A program made the translations under genes and the position numbers. A model generated the notes under the pieces. It worked only from the letters and a program-made list of their open reading frames with translations. It ran no database searches and had not been told where the DNA came from. A stretch of 64,000 nucleotides of DNA from Sipunculus nudus (taxonomy: Eukaryota > Annelida > Sipuncula > Golfingiida > Sipunculidae). The stretch covers positions 46,070,019-46,134,018 of the forward strand of contig CM049306.1 in the NCBI GenBank assembly GCA_026874595.1, in the 5' to 3' direction. Shown piece after piece: positions 49,394 through 61,160 of the stretch (within the stretch, counting starts at the first letter, position 1; every line of letters begins with the position of its first letter).

Positions 49394-50338
49394 ATATTTC
49401 ATTTTACTGTCCAGTCAATATGGAAAGTAGCCACATTTACCACAACCAGAAAACTTTCTGATACAGTACAGTTTATAGCTCTGATTTTGACTCAAATGAG
49501 CCAGTTGGGGCCAAAACTTTGTTTTCAACTTTCTGTTTGCTGAAGCCGAATGATGTGGCCTAGTTTCAATATATTTTCCAGCTCCTGGATCTGTTTTCTG
49601 GCACACAGACACCAGAGTGTTACCAGAAGCTTCACATATCTTAATTAAACTGCCAAAATGTGAGCGACGTGCACATTGGGATGTAGCGGAATAAAGCCAG
49701 CTTTGCTTAACAAGTCTCTATTGATTGAGTTCCTGCCATGGTATAGGTTGACCTTACACAGGGGAAATCCGCAAAATGCACAGTTGTAATTACCATCATT
49801 GACACCCTCTGTCCAAACAATAACTGCCACCTGCCTGTCTGTATGTCCAAAAAGGCTGGTGCAGCCAGGATCCAGCACTGTACCTGCAGGGGACTTTTAT
49901 AGCTGTCAATTACAGGGCATCAGGCTCTATCAAAACCTCTTTTATAACTTCTATAAAAAGCCTGAAGTTTGGGCCTCTTTTGCACAACTTTGCATATAAA
50001 TTCCAGTTTTAAACTAGAGTAAACTAGAGGAGGAAAATGAGGGCTAGAGTATCTACTTTTCTCACAATTCAGGTGCAAATTGTGGCAGTAAAACCAGAAT
50101 GACCCCCTCGATCCTGTTAGCCCAAAACAAGCGTTTTTACAATCAAGGCTCTGTTGATGGAGATCTTCCTTTTCCCCCCAAGGGGCTCTACACAGGGTTT
50201 TAACTGGATATCTTTAGCTACATATCACAGTACACTGTCTCAACATAATTATACTTAACACCCAGAAACTGACAGTTAAGTCAAATATGAGACTGGGTTT
50301 ACATTCTTATGATCTTTGGAACCTGTTTATTTTTGTAG
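49394..50338. other. Spacer, GC-richer than average, no supported gene
   Basis: About 49450-49950 is less AT-rich than its surroundings and has overlapping ORFs on both strands (for example minus 49645-49878, plus 49799-49999). No motif or homolog was recognised. Possibly an old repeat or an exon relic. Confidence 0.3.
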
Positions 50339-53300
50339 TTTTTAGCCCAGTTGCCTGAAAGTTATCTGAGCTATAGCGATCACTCTTTAGCCTTTGGCTG
50401 TCTGTCCGGTAACAGGGCACAAATCATAAGTTCTGTTGGACCTAGAAACTTCTAACTAAAAATCTTAAGAGATCCATAAAAAATCTCTTTGGAAACCTGA
50501 AATTAGGTCACTGTGACGTATATCATTCGAGCTATTGGGCTTGAAAATACCCCCGGAGAGTAATTAAAAATTTCATACAAAAGCTCTAATATCTGCATAA
50601 CTAATGCATTGATCGCCATGATTATTTACATGCATATTGATCATAAAGCGTTTCATCATTTTTAGCTCAGCTGACTATAAGTCATCTGAGCTATAGTCGT
50701 GGTCCATTGTCCGTCGTCCGTCCGTCTGTCCGTCCGTCCGTCTGTCCGTCCGTCCGTCCGTAGATGTGGCACGTTTTGAAACCGTAAGACTTAGGAATCC
50801 AAAATTCAGCAAAATGTTAGATGTCCCCAAGATCTCCTACCAAGCCGAAAACTGGGTCTTTGCGACTTCGTTCCTTTGAGAAATTAAGGAAAACCTCAAA
50901 TTTTTATTAAAAACCTATTTTCACTCTTCAGGACTGCCTAATATCAAAACCACCTATCTGTTTTTCCTCATATTTACCATAAATATTCTTCTATATAGTT
51001 CCTATGTACATGCCAGAAATTAAGTCTGTTAAGTATAAATTCTTTAAGTTATGGGCCTGAACATAATAGACTTTGTAAAAAATCAGGAAAAATATTTACT
51101 CACTTAACATGAAAAATTTTGAAACTAGAGTCTATTTTCCCAAGTATATAACTATGTTTAATTTAGATTTAATTGTTTACCCAAAATTAGATCTGAATTT
51201 TGTAAATTTTTTAAGTTATTAGCATAAAAATAAAATCAGTACCTTAAATTTAGCCCAACTTTGACCATGGCACGTTTTTCTTCTGTATGTACCATTGATT
51301 TAATTTTCACAGCATGTAAACATAAATATTTAATTTGTTTAAATCTGAAATTTGAAAATAAAAGCTTGAAAATTAAACTAGTTATTGATTTTTTTTTTCT
51401 TGAGGCTCTACTGTAGTCATTTGCTTTGATAACAGATTACAGATGCAGGGTCCAACTCCAGGTCACTGGAAGTCGGGCTATGCCAAGGTTTCTGATTTGT
51501 TACAGTCACTGGGGGAGACCCCCTGCTGTGACAGGTGTACAGTTATTCTAATATCACCACCCCAATCCCCCCCTCCCCCCCCCCCCCCCGGCAAACCCAA
51601 CCCACTTAGTGTAATGCAGTAATTGTTATTGTTTTCACTGTATTTCCTTAATTGTAATGCTGTTTCCACTCCAATAAACAAAAACTTTCCTTAAAAAAGT
51701 GTAATCCAGAAGATGCCATGTTGTGTTAATGTAGCATTTTTAAAGAAATTAATTTTCTTTTAAATGAATTTAACAGATATAATTGAACCCATCAGTATGC
51801 TTAAATTTATAAAATATGAAGCACATTATGGATAAATAAAGACACAATTGAAAATTGTGAAATCTAAATCAAGTATTATTTTTAGATATTTATTGTTTTG
51901 CAGATTTTAAAGATATATTTTTGTGGTAAAAAATAAGTAAACATTTGTATGCATGGTGTGGTGTTATATGACAAGATTGAGATTTATGATGATGCAATTG
52001 AGAATTATGAATCAACTTTTATATTCAGATGTATCTGTTTTATTGGAAATGTATAGAAATATAAACTTAAATAAAAAAAAAATTGATGTGATAAAAAAAT
52101 TAGGATTTAATACAAACATTTGTTCATTATTTTCCTGCCACAGCAGAATTTGAGATCAGGCTTTGTTTGCCCTGTTTTATGTTGTTAATTAGTTATATTT
52201 CATCTGTATACATTTCATAAAAAAATACATATATAATTAATAATATATATTATAAAAAAAACAGATTCAATTAAACAAATTTGTAAACTACTGAAATGTC
52301 AACAGTTAACCAAAAAGCCAACTGATGATCATGGTAATAGTACAGATCATTTGTTCACAAACTGCTCACATGCTTCAGTTTCAAAATTAGGAAACACATG
52401 GTCAGGTCACAAAATATTATTTGCAACAATTTCTTTCTCATCAATACAAACCAATCATATAAACCAACCATGACCTTTATTACCTCTTCCTCTTACACTT
52501 GATCTCCATTTGATATTATTTTAGATTTTTACCTTCAAGGTCAACTTCAGCTGAGCACAGTGACCCTTAGGTCCTTTGTTAGAAGACTGCTGGCACCAAC
52601 TGTATTTTTTTCCAATTTTTATACATTTTTTTTTCTCTATTTTTTATACCTTCAGATAAACCAGTTCGTCTGTTAACAGGGCACAAATCTAAACCATTAG
52701 ACCTAGAAACTTCTAACTGTACATCCAGGGAGGGCCTAGGCTAATCTCCTTGGAAACCTAAAATTAGGTCATGTTGACTTACATTTTGCAAACTACAGGC
52801 TGGAAACATGATTTTGAGCACCAAGTCAGTCAAATGGGGCACAAATTGTACCTTTAGGCCTAGAACCTTCTTACGTTACACCCATCGAGGTCCATACAAA
52901 ATCTCCTTGGAAATCTAAAATTAGGTCACTGTGACTCATATCCTAGGAGCTATGGGGCTCAAAAGTACCCCCAGAACAAATGAAATTTAATTCAAAAGCC
53001 CCAGTAACTGGATAACTAATGCAATGATTGCCATGATTCTTTCCATCCAGATAGTTCAAGGAATGTTTCATCATTTCCTGAAGACTGGTGGTACCACCTC
53101 CATTTTTCCTAATTTTACGCCCTTTTTTTCTATTTTAGAGACCTTTAGATGAAGGGTCCATCAGGGCACAAATAGTAATGGTTAGACCTAGAAACTACAA
53201 ACATCCAGGGATGCCTAGGTAAGTCTTCTTGGGAAAATGAAATTAGGTCATGGTGACCTATATTTTGTGAATTACAGGCTGAAAACATGATTTTGAGCAC

Positions 53301-53754
53301 CCAGTCAGTCAGACGAAGCACAAATTGTAACTGCTAGGCCTAGAATATATTCTAACAGCTTTGGTAAATCTGCATGGAAACCTGAAGTTAGTTCATGGTG
53401 ACCTTTATTCTGTGAACTATGAGCCAAGAGTATGATTTTAGTGCCCTATAATTCAGATGGGCACAAATTGTGCCTCCTAGCCCTAGAATGTTCCAGTGCA
53501 ATATATAGGAAAGTCGTGGGCAGTCTCCATGGAAACCTGAAATTAAGTCATGGTGACCTATATTTTGTGTGCTACCAACCAAACCATCTTGGGCAATCTC
53601 CATGGAAACCTGATATAAGATCATGGTGACCTGCATTACAGGCCAAAAACATTTTAAGCACCGAGACAGTAAGACTGGGTACAAAACTTTACAGTTGGAC
53701 CTAGAATCTTCTGTCTTGACATCGTGGGATGTCCTTCAAAATTGTGCATGGTCA
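50339..53754 (+). mobile_element. Family A/A2-type element split by A3
   Basis: Starts TTTTTAGCCCAGTTGCCTGA with a worn A 5' stem-loop and GTCTGTCCG, then A body up to AAAGCGTTTCATCA at about 50658. It resumes at 52581 with AGAAGACTGCTGGCACCAAC, the next expected A words, and continues through A and then A2-like monomers (CCTAGAAACTTCTAAC, GGAAACCTGAAATTAGGTCA) to about 53754. This copy therefore mixes A and A2 monomer types. Its own 3' end is replaced by a short A element. Confidence 0.8.
50659..52580 (+). mobile_element. Family A3 element nested in A
   Basis: Starts TTTTTAGCTCAGCTGACTAT, with stem-loop and a long GTCC/GTCT run (about 50705-50762). The A3 body order matches the copies at 40454 and 44388. 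The end is TTCAGCTGAGCACAGTGACC, CTTAGGTCCTTTGTT at 52580. Relative to the copy at 44388, about 300 bp at roughly 51380-51700 (including a poly-C tract near 51570) is extra. Both breakpoints fall inside recognisable A sequence. Confidence 0.85.
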
Positions 53755-53975
53755 TTTTTAGCTCAGCTGACTGCATACATAAAGGCTAGATTTCATGGGG
53801 ATGGCTGGACATATTATCATGAAACTTTTATTATCTTATTGAATTCTGAAGAACTTTAATCACTACAGTTGAATGGGGATACACACGCAACAAAATTTGG
53901 CATTCAGATGATAAAATACCTTTTTGCGAAGGTCTTCCTAGTCAGCCGAGTGTCATGACCGATGGGTCAGTTGTT
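53755..53975 (+). mobile_element. 221 bp minimal family A element
   Basis: Contains a full A 5' start (TTTTTAGCTCAGCTGACTGC) and a full A 3' end (GATGATAAAATACCTTTTTG, AGTCAGCCGAGTGTCATGAC, CGATGGGTCAGTTGTT) with almost nothing between. The 3' 100 bp aligns with 1690-1787 and 12194-12291. It sits at the distal end of the larger A element, giving two 5' ends and one 3' end. Confidence 0.75.
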
Positions 53976-54387
53976 CTTTCTCCTCAGGGAGTATATAAGT
54001 AAATTGCTGCCATAATTGTGGCTTGAAGGCTGTTCCTTTCACCACACATTAGCAGTACCGGTACTAAATCACTCCATGTGGTTAGGGCACACTTTGGCAG
54101 TACAGACTTTGGTGAGAGATCTAAACCCAGAGGACAGTCTGAACAGGACACAAACCCACACAGTTTGTCTCGCACTTTCATTTCACCACTATGATCCATG
54201 ACCTTGATGCCTTCCTATAAAAAGTAGGGTATGACAGGTAGTAAAAGCACTGGACTTGGAACTGAAGGGCTCCAGTTCAAAGACATTAATGTTTAAGTGT
54301 TGTGAAATTTTAACTTGAAAACTTTATATAACACAGAGGTTATTAATTACAGTGGCCTCACAGGTAGGGTGTTTGTCTCAGATAGTT

Positions 54388-54550
54388 AATATTCAAGGCA
54401 AAAACTTAACAGTCTCAAAAGTGGCCATTGTGGTAGCATATACTACTGAGGGGGAAAAAATCCACTGTTAATATTCAAGGCAAATACTTTTCAGAGTCTC
54501 AAAAAAGTCTGGCCATTGTGGTAGCATATACCACCCAGGGGAAAAGAAAA
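54388..54550 (+). repeat. Tandem duplication of ~83 bp
   Basis: Two direct copies begin TTAATATTCAAGGCAAA and share GGCCATTGTGGTAGCATATA and a run of G then A. The second copy has small insertions. Confidence 0.8.
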
Positions 54551-55845
54551 AATGTGGAATTAAAGAGCTTTCCAAAGGGAGAGCGGTAAAGGGTAAAGTT
54601 TAATAGCACTTACATTGTCAATGATATGAGACTATAAAATCTGGATCTATACCTGAGTTCATCTGAAGCTGTGATCCATCATTCACACTGTCACGTGAAT
54701 GAAAAAAATGTCTAACAGGGTTCTCCCCGTGGCAACTTTTAATATCCTGTGATGTCATACCAGCTGGCACTTTTGACACATGAAAATCAGTAATCACTTC
54801 CAGACATTCACCCTCTGGATAGATCAGTACTGGCCTTACAGATAGGGGTGTTAACACTACTTGTTCAGTTGCCCTAATTTGTGCAGAGTAAGTCTTAAAT
54901 GTAAGACATATTTTCAGTGACTTCTAGTCCTTGTATCAGGTTGAGTAGTACATAACTTCAATTTGTAACTTTCCTTTTTCATTTGATATTTCTACCTAAA
55001 ATTTCATCAAGTTGATAATGTAAAACTGAAAATTTAAATGTTAAAATGTAAAAAAGGCTACTGAAGATCATGCAGATTCTGATATCACTGATGATGTTAG
55101 TCTCTACAGACTGTACACTCTTTCTTATGGGTCTTACAGATCTGTTCATTCTTGCAGGTTTTCAGTGTAGTACCAAGACTATAGGTACATTATCAGCCTG
55201 TAAACATCAGTGGAAATACACCCCTTACACAGTGGTTATACATGTCAGTTGTGTTTTGTATCTTCTTTTGTGCACTGCTATGTATAGCAGGTTTCATCAC
55301 CGAGGCTGGCACAGAGCAAAGGATAGTGATCAGCCCAATGACAGAGTTGTATCACATTGTGCATCCAGCTCCTGTTTTAAATCTGCCACAAGCTCTCTCA
55401 TTGCCCGATTCTTGGCCCTGTGTCAGCACTGGTGTTTTTTTTTGAGACCCCAAAAAAATGTCAAACATAGCAGCAGTTAAAACAAAGGAGATTTTAAACA
55501 ACAGCAGTGTGTAATTGCTGTTAAAGTAGGTTAGTTATGTGGAAAATGATATGTTCATCATATCCTTCACCCTGATCCTAATCCACCCAGCTCCCTTTTT
55601 CCCCCTCACAGGACTTGAATGTGTCTTTGGTAAGAATGGATGGTTCAACTCAACTAGTTGATAAGAATGGAGTTGTTCTTGTGTGGGTATCATTTCTTTC
55701 TTTAATAACATATATTCTAAATACATATAATTCATAGTATATTTATGTACAGAGAAGCCTCTTTAATGACTTGCAGTATGTGTAATTATCCAACCAGCGT
55801 CAATAATAACAAGACAAACATTGCCAGTAGATGGCTACTGGCAGT

Positions 55846-55876
<31 letters not shown>

Positions 55877-55903
55877 TTCTCTCTCTCCATATTTATATAT
55901 ATT

Positions 55904-55945
<42 letters not shown>

Positions 55946-56006
55946 AGGAAAGAGTATATCTATATAGAGAGAGAGACAGATCGAGAGAGAGAAAGAGGGA
56001 GAAAGA
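55846..56006. repeat. (CT)n-(AT)n-(GA)n simple repeat
   Basis: CT tract 55846-55888, AT-rich tract 55891-55942, GA tract 55966-56006. The outer tracts are mutually complementary, so the whole can fold on itself. The 110-codon ORF across it is an artefact of low complexity. Confidence 0.9.
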
Positions 56007-56114
56007 ATTATAAACTCATGTATGAAACCTCAGCTAACTCTAAAACCTACTCCTACACACTAAACCCACATCAGTAATTATTATGAAGGAATGTGATTCT
56101 TTTATTATCTGGTT

Positions 56115-56786
56115 TCTGCAGCATTCCATGAATTCTATTTTGTAGATGATATTAATGATCCTATCTTGTACAGGAAATTAAGGCTCCTACATGAAATTTC
56201 TTCTATAAAATCTTTGTATTGTCAGTCCAATTTATTTTGTTCTCTGAAGGGATATAGGAATTCTTTCATATCAATGTATCCTGTTGATCTAATTTCCCTT
56301 GCTGTAAATGTCTTTATATCTATTACTGGCTTAAGTTGTTGTAAGCTATTGATGTATGGATATAGCAGCGCGCCTGTGAACCAGGCTGTGCCATTAAAAT
56401 AGGATTCATTATACACACAGTCCCGCTTAATATTTGTCGGAGGTAATAAATTATGGGTTGTTGTCAAACCACAAGAGCTGCTCGGCAATATGAAGAATGT
56501 CTTTTTGTTACAACCAGCGTAATCTATCGCTGACATACTTGAAAGTCCTGCCTACGTGTGTTTTTTATGCCTTTTACCACTTCAAAAAGCCGCCGGAATG
56601 CACAGAGGGTAGTTGATGTTTTTGTATTGATCTCCAAAGAATCTGCTTCCCCGTCCACCCCTGGTGATCTAAATTTGGTTGGGGGCCAAAGCACAGGTCA
56701 GTACTGGTGCACAGTTTATTGATGAAAACTTTCCAGCCCTCCTGATCTATAGAAGCTGGCTTTAGAGACTTACCAGCCAATTCCAC
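56115..56786 (-). other. Coding-like minus-strand stretch, unrecognised, interrupted
   Basis: Two successive minus-strand ORFs (56786-56574 and 56536-56222) have more balanced codons than other ORFs here. The second (104 codons) contains VYNESYFNGTAWFTGALLYP and then TAREIRSTGYIDMKEFLYPF. After its TGA stop the same frame continues openly for about 28 codons (YKDFIEEIS, LNFLYKIGS). That could be an old pseudogene or mobile-element ORF. I do not recognise the family. A plus-strand ORF overlaps, so chance is not excluded. Confidence 0.25.
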
Positions 56787-57834
56787 AGTGCTGTTTTTTT
56801 TCTTGCTCAGATGAAGCAGGATTGTCTCTGGAGCTGTTAAAGAAGTATGACTGCATTTAGGTGCCGAGCTGTAGTGGCAGCCAGCATCTGTCTTTCAGCA
56901 TCAGACTTTTTAAGGTAAAATATGCTAGGGGCTATAGGACTCTGCTCATGTCAATTTGTATGCTCCGAGTGTATGTCTTAGGGTTTGTTTGTGATATTTG
57001 ATTGGTGGCTTTTATTTTGTCACAGAAGAAAACTACTTTCCATTTATTCTAATAGGAATTGCCCCGATGTTTTTACCATATGTTTTCTCCAGACTAGGTT
57101 TCTTTATGATCAAGGGAAGTTACAGGCAGAAGTAACAGGCAGACAATAATGACATACACTACCAGATTGGATCAATCTCAAAAGGAGTTCTCAGCAGGTC
57201 TCATAAGAAATAAAGTTCTTTATACAGTTAGAATGTGTCATCTGCTGTGTTAAAATGACAGGTCATGTGTGGATCTAAAGCAAAGGCATATATAATCATC
57301 TGAGCTGCCTGTATCACTTTTGTAGAAATATCAGCAGGAACTAAAAGAAACAATGACGATTGATGCAGGTGTCCACACCATACTGGAACAGATTTTCTCC
57401 ATGAATGTAAAAAATGATTACATTTTTTGGTATTACCTCTTTACAGTTTTCTGCATTATCAGTGATACAGGAAACCTTGTCTGAATGTGCCTGGAGCTAT
57501 TGTGCTAAAAACTGACAAATAATGGTACTGAAAATTCTTTCTTTTTCAACTAATCAATTTTCCATGTTCTTTCTTCTGCCAAATTGAACAATTAGGAAAA
57601 AAGGACATATAATTGAGGCAGTGATTTATTATATGGAGAAATAAATTTGTGGTAACCTTGTTTTATATACTGTGGTTGTTTTTTGTTTGTGAGTATTTCA
57701 GATATATAATAGCGGCAGAATAGAAATTATTGCGAAAATAAAACTTTTGGAAATTAGATGTCTTCTCTACATTGTTCAATAGACATTTGTGCTTAAGCCA
57801 AATTGGCATCTTATGTACATCAACCATGCCAGTA

Positions 57835-58142
57835 AGGCCAAAAAAAATAAAAGGTATGGTTCTCAGGCACTGCCCGCGTCAATTTAAACCCCCCGCATCA
57901 CACATTTTTATTTTGATCCTCATCTTTCAAAAAGATAAATAATACAATTTTGATATGATTTCCTGTATTATGTAGTGCTTTTACCTGTTTAGCAAAAAAA
58001 AAACCTGTTACTTTCATGCTTTTGCCTGATCATATGACACTTTAATTGCAACACATGAAAAAAGGTAAAAAATAAAATACCGCCCATCCACAGTGATTTT
58101 TGAAAAAATGTGCCTGAGAACCATACCTTTTATTTTTGGCCT
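57835..58142 (+). mobile_element. MITE (family H), best-preserved copy
   Basis: A 308 bp element whose ends are near-perfect inverted repeats of about 30 bp: AGGCC, AAAAGGTATGGTTCTCAGGC on the left and GCCTGAGAACCATACCTTTT, ending GGCCT, on the right. The interior has ACCCCCCGCATCA and matches the copies near 7938-8184, 8301-8579 and 29185-29226, which lie in the opposite orientation. No ORF. Mobilised in trans by inference. Confidence 0.88.
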
Positions 58143-61100
58143 ATTGTTAAAAGTCAAAAGGTAAAAAAAAAAAATTTTATGAATTATTCATTGTATGCAC
58201 ATTTGTACATAAATGGGTATGATTGTTGTGTGCATCACTTTTGGCCTGTAAGGGCTTTTACATAATTCCTTTATCTGAAGTTAAGCCAAGTATCATGGTC
58301 CTTACTCTTCTCATAAACTTATTTTTGCTGTCTTTTTCTCTAATTTAGTATACATAGTATTTTATCTCATTTTTTTTAAATATAAGTGAGTGTTTACTTT
58401 CATTGAGACAAAATTATATACAAAAGGAAACATGATCCTTGTTTACAAAGAAAATGTTAGGGGGACAATCCACAGGGGTACTGAAAAATGAAACTATAGA
58501 CCTATATATGTAATTTACTCAAATTTTTAAAAATTATGTTTTATCCCCTTAAAAGTGAGATACCCAACCCTAAACAATGAGGGGGACATGTCACCCTATC
58601 CCCATCTGAAACAAGGCCCATGAAAGGAACACCCGTTTCTTGATGCTTCATCTTCTTCCACTTTTATTCCACCTTTTCAGTTATTGGTCTTTATGATAGA
58701 TTTATGCTATCTAATAAAAACAAGTTTGCAATAAGTTAAAGACGAATTATCATGAGAATCAAACCTTTTTCAAAAATAGGTCCCATTGTCCAAGGTAAAG
58801 GTGAAAAAGGAAAAGATTGACATTATAAATTAAGATAGATTGTATATGTACACAAATAAATATTTCAAGTGATACCATTATCACAAGAATAAAACCATTG
58901 TGAATAAATGGTCGCAATGTCAAAGTCAAAAGTTAAAAAGTAGAAGGTTTACATTATAAATAAAAATAGATTGTGTATGTATAAAGATTGATATTTTAAA
59001 TTATAACAGATGATTCCAGTTCTCTGCCATTAAGGAACAATATTTTTTAATAATAAGATATTGTGCACATAATATTTTATATAATTAATCCACATAATAA
59101 TGGTTTAACTCTGTGTATAGGTCTTTCTTTTTTGGTGAGATCATGGAACCCTTCTTGAAATGGAACCCTTGCAAAATGGAGAAAGTAAAAACCATTAAAT
59201 TTTAACCCTGTGAATGGGAAAGCCAATCACAGTATGTTTTATCTGTCCTTATTATTGGATCTTCACAACAAAACACATGCATATTTACAATACTGTAAGA
59301 CAAAAAAAAGTATGTCTGATCTAATTCATTTCCATGATAATACATTGTAGACGTTTTATCTACAGCTCCTTGATGAAACAAGAAAGCCATCTATTGGGCA
59401 GTTTTGTTGATGTACTAGTATTGTAGCTTAGTCAGGGTTAGTGATTTTAATACCAGATAACATTGATAGGTTCCTTAAACGCTGGGAATACGATCAATGT
59501 CGCTGTCTGAGCAGACCAGCGTTTTTGTTTAAACTGAATGACTGTCACAGTTGAAGGAGTGCCAGGAAATGCCCAGGTGTCCGAGACATTGGAGCCATTC
59601 TAAACCAGCACACAGGTTTTTGTGGAGATAAAGCAAACTGACTGTTCTCTGGTGAACTATCTCAACTGCAGAGCTTCCACAATTGGCCAAGGGGGACACC
59701 ATGGGTGTAGAGATTAATGGAAAATCGATTCATTGTGATTCAGAGTCTATGAATCTTAAAAAAAATATTTATTATAGGCATCTAGTTGTGTTTTCAATGA
59801 TTCAATAACATTTCAGAAATGTTCAAATTTTAGTGCATTTCAGTCTTTTAATAAGTTGTTTTGCTGATACATACTGGTGAATACCTGTAGATATATTCTG
59901 TGACTATCACCTACACCAATTAACTCATTGTGACCATTTGAAGGTGTAACAATTAACCTTTATTTCTTCAGTTTAACAATAATGAATGTAAAAAGCTTGA
60001 GTTATTAAAGTTGGATCAAACTACAAAGATAAAGAAATTTTTGTGGAATCCAATATTGAATCAAACCTTGAACTGTGAATAGAGAGCAAAATCAAACTGG
60101 CTAGTATTCTTGTCAGTTCAGAGATTGCCACTGGGGCTGCAACAGCAATGGTTAGAATTGTACCACCCTGCTGGATCTCAATTGGAATTTGTAGGCCAGT
60201 GTAAGAGACTGACATATGGGATGAGCTAATGTAGGTTAGGTAATTTTTTTCATAAATCAATAAAAGGAAGATGGGGGAGAGCTCCATCAGTGGACGAAGA
60301 AGAGAGCTGCATGTAGATGTGGCAGAAGGATCAGTCAGTTAACATCAACATGCTTTTCCCAGCTGACAGCTCCACCTCCACAAAACCTTGCCTGCATCTG
60401 TGATGACATCCTCCCACAATATGCTTTTGTTTTCAACTCTGTGGGTCAGTGGATAGGAAGCCCACACAGTACAAGTTAAATCATAGGCCAGTGTTAAGTG
60501 TGTCTCATACAATATGCACACTTTTAGACCGGAGTGGACTACAATAGCCTTGTAATACAGATTGATGGAGAATATTGAATTGGCCCTGTTTTGCCAGCTT
60601 GGCCAGTTTCCCTGTGGTAAAAATGACAGCACCCATCAATCTTAGCAAAATACTCTCCCCCTGTTTGTCATGCAACACAAGGCATATGGATGCACCATCA
60701 ATATGCAATATGTTTTTCCCCTAATGAGCCCCACAGGTGAATAACATTGACAGTGTCTCCTTCTCACTCATTTTATCTTTGTTTCCCCTGGCATTGATAT
60801 GAAAATTGAATTCATTAGTAGGCACTGGGAGTTCAGATTTGAATTCGGAAGTAACTTTTCTTACACTTTCAGGGAAGAAAAAGTTGGGACAAGAACATTA
60901 TATGTGTAAACTTTAAAAATAAAACTGTGAGACCTGCTTGTATTTGGATTATATCATTAATTATGTATCAGCAGTTTTTCCTTTTGTCAAACCTTTTTTA
61001 CCCTTTTTTAAAAATATGTTTATTTTGAAAAGAATAAAGAGGAAGGCTCAAAGGTCAAAAGTCTGTGATTTTTTCTTTGCACATCTGTGAACTGATGCTA

Positions 61101-61160
61101 TGAGATGGCATCGCTCCATCCTAGGCGTTACCAACAACCATAATCAGGGAATCGCTTCTG
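58143..61160. other. Unannotated interval, no supported gene
   Basis: About 3 kb of AT-rich DNA. Minus-strand ORFs near 60020-60290 and 60345-60710 overlap in different frames and show no known motif. Nothing else was recognised. Confidence 0.35.

Larger units (their letters stand above)
53976..57834. other. Mixed interval: small repeats, no supported gene
   Basis: Contains a tandem duplication (54388-54550), a large simple repeat (55846-56006) and a minus-strand coding-like stretch (56115-56786), listed separately. A tRNA-like phrase at about 54230-54290 (GGTAGTAAAAGCACTGGACT, GGGCTCCAGTTCAAA) may be a worn SINE head. The 136-codon ORF at 55070-55480 has no recognisable motif. Confidence 0.35.

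Noticed and set aside
8940-50762. CRISPR-like arrays suggested by regular repeats with variable DNA between
   Set aside because: Spacing is 130-340 bp, repeats are diverged monomers of mobile elements, and the genome is eukaryotic.
54230-54300. tRNA gene candidate (GGTAGTAAAAGCACTGGACT, CCAGTTCAAA)
   Set aside because: Acceptor stem and anticodon arm do not pair; at best an eroded SINE head.
55070-55480. 136-codon plus-strand ORF, and a second frame at 55242 that begins like a signal peptide
   Set aside because: Hydrophobic run comes from T-rich DNA. Two overlapping frames and no recognisable domain or splice support.
55745-56077. 110-codon ORF
   Set aside because: Runs through the CT/AT/GA simple repeat; amino-acid pattern is purely from the microsatellite.
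60020-60710. Minus-strand ORF cluster as an exon set
   Set aside because: Frames overlap, the reading frame shifts every 60-100 codons, and no known motif is seen.
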